From the NCBI RefSeq assembly GCF_037975245.1, contig NC_092567.1:1296714-1358713 (forward strand): a stretch of 62,000 nucleotides of DNA, given 5' to 3'. Made by a program: the position numbers and the translations under genes. The notes under the pieces were generated by a model. The model saw only the letters and a list, made by a program, of their open reading frames with translations, did not search any database and was not told the origin of the DNA. This document shows positions 56,201 to 62,000 of this stretch, one piece after another. Numbering within the stretch: position 1 is the first letter of the stretch; the number at the start of each line of letters is the position of its first letter. The stretch comes from Apostichopus japonicus. Its lineage: Eukaryota; Echinodermata; Holothuroidea; Aspidochirotida; Stichopodidae.

Positions 56201-59200
56201 TTGAAATCAAATATAAGTTGAAGCAATTTCATAGATCTTTCAGTTATAAGATAAACACAGGAGAAACAATTAATGGTTATACGCAATATCACAGTTGTAA
56301 TTGCAATATCTTACAGCAATGAACAACAACGACTCGGTCAACGAAAACACTTACAATGCAGTGTCATCACAACATCGCAAGTTTGATGAGAAAATTCACC
56401 CTCAACAGGATGTTGATTCTTCTGAAGGTAAATTTTGACGTTTTATTACTTGATCTAGTCAAAGTCAATACAGCTTACATTCAATTAAAATCAAATATTA
56501 GTTGAAGCAATTTCATAGATCTTTCAGTTATAAGATAACACAGGTGAAACAAGTAATGGTTTTACTTAATATGACCGTTGTCATTGCAATATCTTACAGC
56601 AACAAACAGCGAAGACTCGGAAAACGAAAACAATGACAATGCAGTGTCATCACAACATCGCAAGTTTGATGAGAAAATTCACCCTCCACAGGATGTTGAC
56701 TGTCCCGAAGGTAAGTTTTGACGCTTATTACTTGATCCAGTCAAAGTTAATACAGCTTACATTCAATTGAAATCAAATATAAGTTGAAGCAATTTCATAG
56801 ATCTTTCAGTTATAAGATAAATACAGGCGAAACAAATAATGGTTTTACTTAATATTGCAATATCTTACAGCAAAAAACAGCGAAGACTCGGAAAACGAAA
56901 ACAATGACAATGCAGTGTCATCACAACATCGCAAGTGCGATGAGAAAATTCACCCTCTACAGGATGTTGATTCTTCTGAAGGTAAATTTTGACGTTTTAT
57001 TACTTGATCTAGTCAAAGTCAATACAGCTTACATTCAATTAAAATCAAATATTAGTTGAAGCAATTTCATAGATCTTTCAGTTATAAGATAACACAGGTG
57101 AAACAAGTAATGGTTTTACTTAATATGACCGTTGTCATTGCAATATCTTACAGCAACAAACAGCGAAGACTCGGAAAACGAAAACAATGACAATGCAGTG
57201 TCATCACAACATCGCAAGTGCGATGAGAAAATTCACCCTCCACAGGATGTTGACTGTCCCGAAGGTAAGTTTTGACGCTTATTACTTGATCCAGTCAAAG
57301 TTAATACAGCTTACATTCAATTGAAATCAAATATAATTTGAAGCAATTTCATAGATCTTTCAGTTATAAGATAAATACAGGTGAAACAAATAATGGTTTT
57401 ACTTAATATGACAGTTGTCATTGCAATATCTTACAGCAAAAAACAGCGAAGACTCGGAAAACGAAAACAATGACAATGCAGTGTCATCACAACATCGCAA
57501 GTGCGATGAGAAAATTCACCCTCTACAGGATTTTGATTCTTCTGAAGGTAAATTTGACATTTTATTACTTGATCTAGTCAAAGTCAATACAGCTTACATT
57601 CAATTGAAATCAAATATTAGTTTAAGCAATTTCATAGATCTTTCAGTTATAAGATAACACAGGTGAAACAAAAAATGGTTTTACTTAATATGACCGTTGT
57701 CATTGCAATATCTTACAGCAACAAACAGCGAAGACTCGGAAAACGAAAACAATGACAATGCAGTGTCATCACAACATCGCAAGTGCGATGAGAAAATTCA
57801 CCCTCCACAGGATGTTGACTGTCCCGAAGGTAAGTTTTGACGCTTATTACTTGATCCAGTCAAAGTTAATACAGCTTACATTCAATTGAAATCAAATATA
57901 AGTTGAAGCAATTTCATAGATCTTTCAGTTATAAGATAAATACAGGTGAAACAAATAATGGTTTTACTTAATATGACCGTTGTCATTGCAATATCTTACA
58001 GCAAAAAACAGCGAAGACTCGGAAAACGAAAACAATGACAATGCAGTGTCATCACAACATCGCAAGTGCGATGAGAAAATTCACCCCCTACATGATGTTG
58101 ATTCTTCTGAAGGTAAATTTTGACGTTTTATTACTTGATCTAGTCAAAGTCAATACAGCTTACATTCAATTGAAATCAAATATAAGTTGAAGCAATTTCA
58201 TAGATCTTTCAGTTGTAAGATAAACACAGGTGAAACAAATCATGGTTTTACTTAATATGACCGTTGTCATTGCAATATCTTACAGCAACAAACAGCGAGG
58301 ACTCGGAAAACGAAAACAGTGACAATGCAGTGTCATCACAACATCGCAAGTGCGATGAGAAAATTCACCCTCCACATGATGTTGTTTCTTCTGAAGGTAA
58401 ATTTTGACGTTTTATTACTTGATCTAGTCAAAGTCAATACAGCTTACATTCAATTAAAATCAAATATTAGTTGAAGCAATTTCATAGATCTTTCAGTTAT
58501 AAGATAAATACAGGCGAAACAAATAATGGTTTTACTTAATATTGCAATATCTTACAGCAAAAAACAGCGAAGACTCGGAAAACGAAAACAATGACAATGC
58601 AGTGTCATCACAACATCGCAAGTGCGATGAGAAAATTCACCCTCTACAGGATGTTGATTCTTCTGAAGGTAAATTTTGACGTTTTATTACTTGATCTAGT
58701 CAAAGTCAATACAGCTTACATTCAATTAAAATCAAATATTAGTTGAAGCAATTTCATAGATCTTTCAGTTATAAGATAACACAGGTGAAACAAGTAATGG
58801 TTTTACTTAATATGACCGTTGTCATTGCAATATCTTACAGCAACAAACAGCAAAGACTCGGAAAACGAAAACAATGACAATGCAGTGTCATCACAACATC
58901 GCAAGTTTGATGAGAAAATTCACCCTCCACAGGATGTTGACTGTCTTGAAGGTAAGTTTTGACGTTTTATTACTTGATCCAGTCAAAGTTAATACAGCTT
59001 ACATTCAATTGAAATCAAATATAAGTTGAAGCAATTTCATAGATCTTTCAGTTATAAGATAAATACAGGCGAAACAAATAATGGTTTTACTTAATATTGC
59101 AATATCTTACAGCAAAAAACAGCGAAGACTCGGAAAACGAAAACAATGACAATGCAGTGTCATCACAACATCGCAAGTGCGATGAGAAAATTCACCCTCT

Positions 59201-62000
59201 ACAGGATGTTGATTCTTCTGAAGGTAAATTTTGACGTTTTATTACTTGATCTAGTCAAAGTCAATACAGCTTACATTCAATTAAAATCAAATATTAGTTG
59301 AAGCAATTTCATAGATCTTTCAGTTATAAGATAACACAGGTGAAACAAGTAATGGTTTTACTTAATATGACCGTTGTCATTGCAATATCTTACAGCAACA
59401 AACAGCGAAGACTCGGAAAACGAAAACAATGACAATGCAGTGTCATCACAACATCGCAAGTGCGATGAGAAAATTCACCCTCCACAGGATGTTGACTGTC
59501 CCGAAGGTAAGTTTTGACGCTTATTACTTGATCCAGTCAAAGTTAATACAGCTTACATTCAATTGAAATCAAATATAAGTTGAAGCAATTTCATAGATCT
59601 TTCAGTTATAAGATAAATACAGGTGAAACAAATAATGGTTTTACTTAATATGACAGTTGTCATTGCAATATCTTACAGCAAAAAACAGCGAAGACTCGGA
59701 AAACGAAAACAATGACAATGCAGTGTCATCACAACATCGCAAGTGCGATGAGAAAATTCACCCTCTACAGGATTTTGATTCTTCTGAAGGTAAATTTTGA
59801 CATTTTATTACTTGATCTAGTCAAAGTCAATACAGCTTACATTCAATTGAAATCAAATATTAGTTGAAGCAATTTCATAGATCTTTCAGTTATAAGATAA
59901 CACAGGTGAAACAAAAAATGGTTTTACTTAATATGACTGTTGTCATTGCAATATCTTACAGCAACAAACAGCGAAGACTCGGAAAACGAAAACAATGACA
60001 ATGCAGTGTCATCACAACATCGCAAGTGCGATGAGAAAATTCACCCTCCACAGCATGTTGACTGTCCCGAAGGTAAGTTTTGACGCTTATTACTTGATCC
60101 AGTCAAAGTTAATACAGCTTACATTCAATTGAAATCAAATATAAGTTGAAGCAATTTCATAGATCTTTCAGTTATAAGATAAATACAGGTGAAACAAATA
60201 ATGGTTTTACTTAATATGACCGTTGTCATTGCAATATCTTACAGCAAAAAACAGCGAAGACTCGGAAAACGAAAACAATGACAATGCAGTGTCATCACAA
60301 CATCGCAAGTTTGATGAGAAATTTCACCCTCTACAGGATTTTGATTCTTCTGAAGGTAAATTTTGACATTTTATTACTTGATCTAGTCAAAGTCAATACA
60401 GCTTACATTCAATTGAAATCAAATATTAGTTTAAGCAATTTCATAGATCTTTCAGTTATAAGATAACACAGGTGAAACAAGAAATGGTTTTACTTAATAT
60501 GACCGTTGTCATTGCAATATCTTACAGCAACAAACAGCGAAGACTTGGAAAACGAAAACAATGACAATGCAGTGTCATCACAACATCGCAAGTTTGATGA
60601 GAAAATTCACCCTCTACAGGATGTTGATTCTTCCGAAGGTAAATTTTGATGTTTTATTACTTGATCTAGTCAAAGTCAATACAGCTTACATTCAATTGAA
60701 ATCAAATATTAGTTTAAGCAATTTCATAGATCTTTCAGTTATAAGATAACACAGGTGAAACAAGTAATGGTTTTACTTAATATGACCGTTGTAATTGCAA
60801 TATCTTACAGCAACAAACAGCGAAGACTCGGAAAACGAAAACAATGACAATGCAGTGTCATCACAACATCGCAAGTGCGTTGAGAAAACTCACCCTCTAC
60901 AGGATGTTGATTCTTCTGAAGGTAAATTTTGACGTTTTATTACTTGATCTAGTCAAAGTCAATACAGCTTACATTCAATTGAAATCAAATATAAGTTGAA
61001 GCAATTTCATAGATCTTTCAGTTATAAGATAAACACAGGAGAAACAAATCATGGTTTTACTTAATATGACAGTTGTCATTGCAATATCTTACAGCAACAA
61101 ACAGCGAGGACTCGGAAAACGAAAACAATGACAATGCAGTGACATCACAACATCGCAAGTGCGATGAGAAAATTCACCCTCTACAGGATGTTGATTCTTC
61201 TGAAGGTAAATTTTGACGTTTTATTACTTGATCTAGTCAAAGTCAATACAGCTTACATTCAATTGAAATCAAATATAAGTTGAAGCAATTTCATAGATCT
61301 TTCAGTTATAAGATAAACACAGGTGAAACAAATCATGGTTTTACTTAATATGACAGTTGTCATTGCAATATCTTACAGCAACAAACAGCGAGGACTCGGA
61401 AAACGAAAACAATGACAATGCAGTGACATCACAACATCGCAAGTTTGATGAGAAAATTCACCCTCTACATGATGTTGATTCTTCTGAAGGTAAATTTTGA
61501 CGTTTTATTACTTGATCTAGTCAAAGTCAATACAGCTTACATTCAATTGAAATCAAATATAAGTTGAAGCAATTTCATAGATCTTTCAGTTATAAGATAA
61601 ACACAGGAGAAACAATTAATGGTTATACGCAATATCACAGTTGTAATTGCAATATCTTACAGCAATGAACAACAACGACTGGGTCAACGAAAACACTTAC
61701 AATGCAGTGTCATCACAACATCGCAAGTTTGATGAGAAACTTCACCCTCCACAGGATGTTGACTGTCCGGAAGGTAAGTTTTGACGCTTATTACTTGATC
61801 CAGTCAAAGTTAATACAGCTTACATTCAATTGAAATCAAATATTAGTTGAAGCAATTTCATAGATCTTTCAGTTATACGATAAATACAGGTGAAACAAGA
61901 AATGGTTTTACTTAATATGACAGTTGTCATTGCAATATCTTACAGCAACAAACAGCGAAGACTCGGAAAACGAAAACAATGACAATGCAGTGTCATCACA
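50204..62000 (+). CDS. Repeat-exon gene: acidic 37-residue repeat protein, 5' end and at least 36 repeat exons (3' end outside window)
   Basis: Start ATG 50204 (MTDVFRNEGK...) in exon 50204-50300, followed by exons 50902-51015 (114 bp) and 51121-51207 (87 bp). All end in phase 1 with g/gt donors. Then come 36 exons of 111 bp, each phase 1-1, beginning at 52078 and every 271-284 bp; the last (61946) is cut by the window end. The leader is polar with isolated Cys residues, no signal peptide and no membrane segment. Each repeat reads like ATNSEDSENENNDNAVSS followed by QHRKCDEKIHPLQDVDSSE: about 10 acidic and 3 basic residues, rich in Asn and Ser, predicted disordered, one Cys (often replaced by Phe). 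About 1,410 residues are encoded within the window. Any exon subset can be skipped without breaking frame. I recognise no family. Function is unknown; a tandem antigen-like, scaffold or variable protein are all possible. The leader exons are less certain than the array. Confidence 0.65.
51448..51860 (+). repeat. Duplicated ~150-bp segment with possible relic exons
   Basis: The block gactaatttaagtatcttgg through aatacaggagac occurs at about 51448-51595 and 51689-51826, 240 bp apart. After acceptor-like ttcag/catcag, phase 1 opens with EISKDFKNEAMNTGDC in the first copy and EISKDFQNEKMNTGDR in the second. The first soon meets TGA; the second lacks a good donor. They may be dead exons of the same gene that lost their donors. 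Confidence 0.4.
52078..62000 (+). repeat. Tandem exon array, ~283-bp unit x 35 complete + 1 partial
   Basis: Each unit is a 160-174-bp intron piece plus a 111-bp exon. The acceptor is always gcaatatcttacag followed by ca. Exon starts: 52078, 52362, 52645, 52928, 53212, 53496, 53779, 54063, 54347, 54630, 54901, 55184, 55467, 55749, 56033, 56317, 56600, 56871, 57154, 57437, 57719, 58002, 58286, 58558, 58841, 59113, 59396, 59679, 59962, 60245, 60528, 60811, 61095, 61379, 61663, 61946. Every complete exon ends 110 bases later in gaag or gcag before gtaa. Units at 54901, 56871, 58558 and 59113 lack about 12 bp of upstream intron. The first unit is more diverged, as expected at an array edge. Introns are as conserved as exons, so the array is young or is homogenised by unequal exchange. 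Confidence 0.95.
53771..57805 (+). repeat. Higher-order repeat: 7-exon, 1,970-bp block x ~2
   Basis: Exons at 53779, 54063, 54347, 54630, 54901, 55184 and 55467 recur at exactly +1,970 bp (55749, 56033, 56317, 56600, 56871, 57154, 57437) with their introns and type order. Identity is near perfect; I saw a difference in the intron at 55088 (a) against 57058 (g). The match ends inside the exon at 57719, which switches to the CPE-type end. Confidence 0.9.

Noticed and set aside
52078-62000. CRISPR-like or satellite reading of the regular array
   Set aside because: Unit length (283 bp), absence of unique spacers, splice signals and open symmetric exons do not fit CRISPR; the organism is an animal.

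Overview
The window is animal (metazoan) nuclear DNA: AT-rich, with small GT...AG-spliced exons in long introns and dense simple and minisatellite repeats. The best guess is an echinoderm, probably a sea cucumber, because the fibrinogen-domain genes resemble the secreted fibrinogen-like proteins known from holothurians. This is from memory of the family; no search was run. All convincing genes lie on the + strand.

Layout. (1) 1-34,500 holds a cluster of fibrinogen-related-domain (FReD) lectin-like genes. FReD-1 (3324-5883) is broken by a 1-bp deletion. FReD-2 (12280-17625, 5 exons, 309 aa) and FReD-3 (28935-34119, 5 exons, 313 aa) are intact: signal peptide, short Gly-X-Y stretch, Cys plus coiled-coil segment, then FReD, a ficolin-like layout. 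An orphan first exon with a stop codon lies at 22282-22422. FReD-1 and the 3' part of FReD-2 are a segmental duplication that includes introns (about 3003-6505 and 14765-18490). Between the genes are minisatellites, a 760-bp GAT array, a fold-back element, a tRNA-derived SINE remnant, a GIY-YIG/Penelope-like relic and an interrupted minus-strand reading frame.

(2) 34,500-40,160 is gene-poor: TATG and TA arrays, a diverged tandem duplication and a LINE 3' relic.

(3) 40168-45121 is a six-exon gene for about 760 aa with two death-effector-like domains, a linker, a Cys-rich motif and two tandem LRAT-like domains. The second keeps the His and Asn-Cys motif; the first has lost both.

(4) 50204 to the window end is the most unusual part. 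Three small symmetric exons are followed by a tandem array in which every roughly 283-bp unit carries one exon of exactly 111 bp (phase 1-1, 37 codons) between a conserved acceptor and donor. There are 35 complete exons plus one cut by the window edge, all open and all the same length, although the introns differ in length. The predicted product contains at least 1,295 residues of an acidic, Asn/Ser-rich 37-residue repeat. A 1,970-bp, 7-exon block is duplicated nearly identically inside it. I recognise no family for this gene.

The FReD proteins would act outside the cell as recognition lectins, and the DED-LRAT protein inside the cell, in death or innate signalling and lipid or thioester chemistry. 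Their proximity suggests a defence-gene neighbourhood, but that is inference only.
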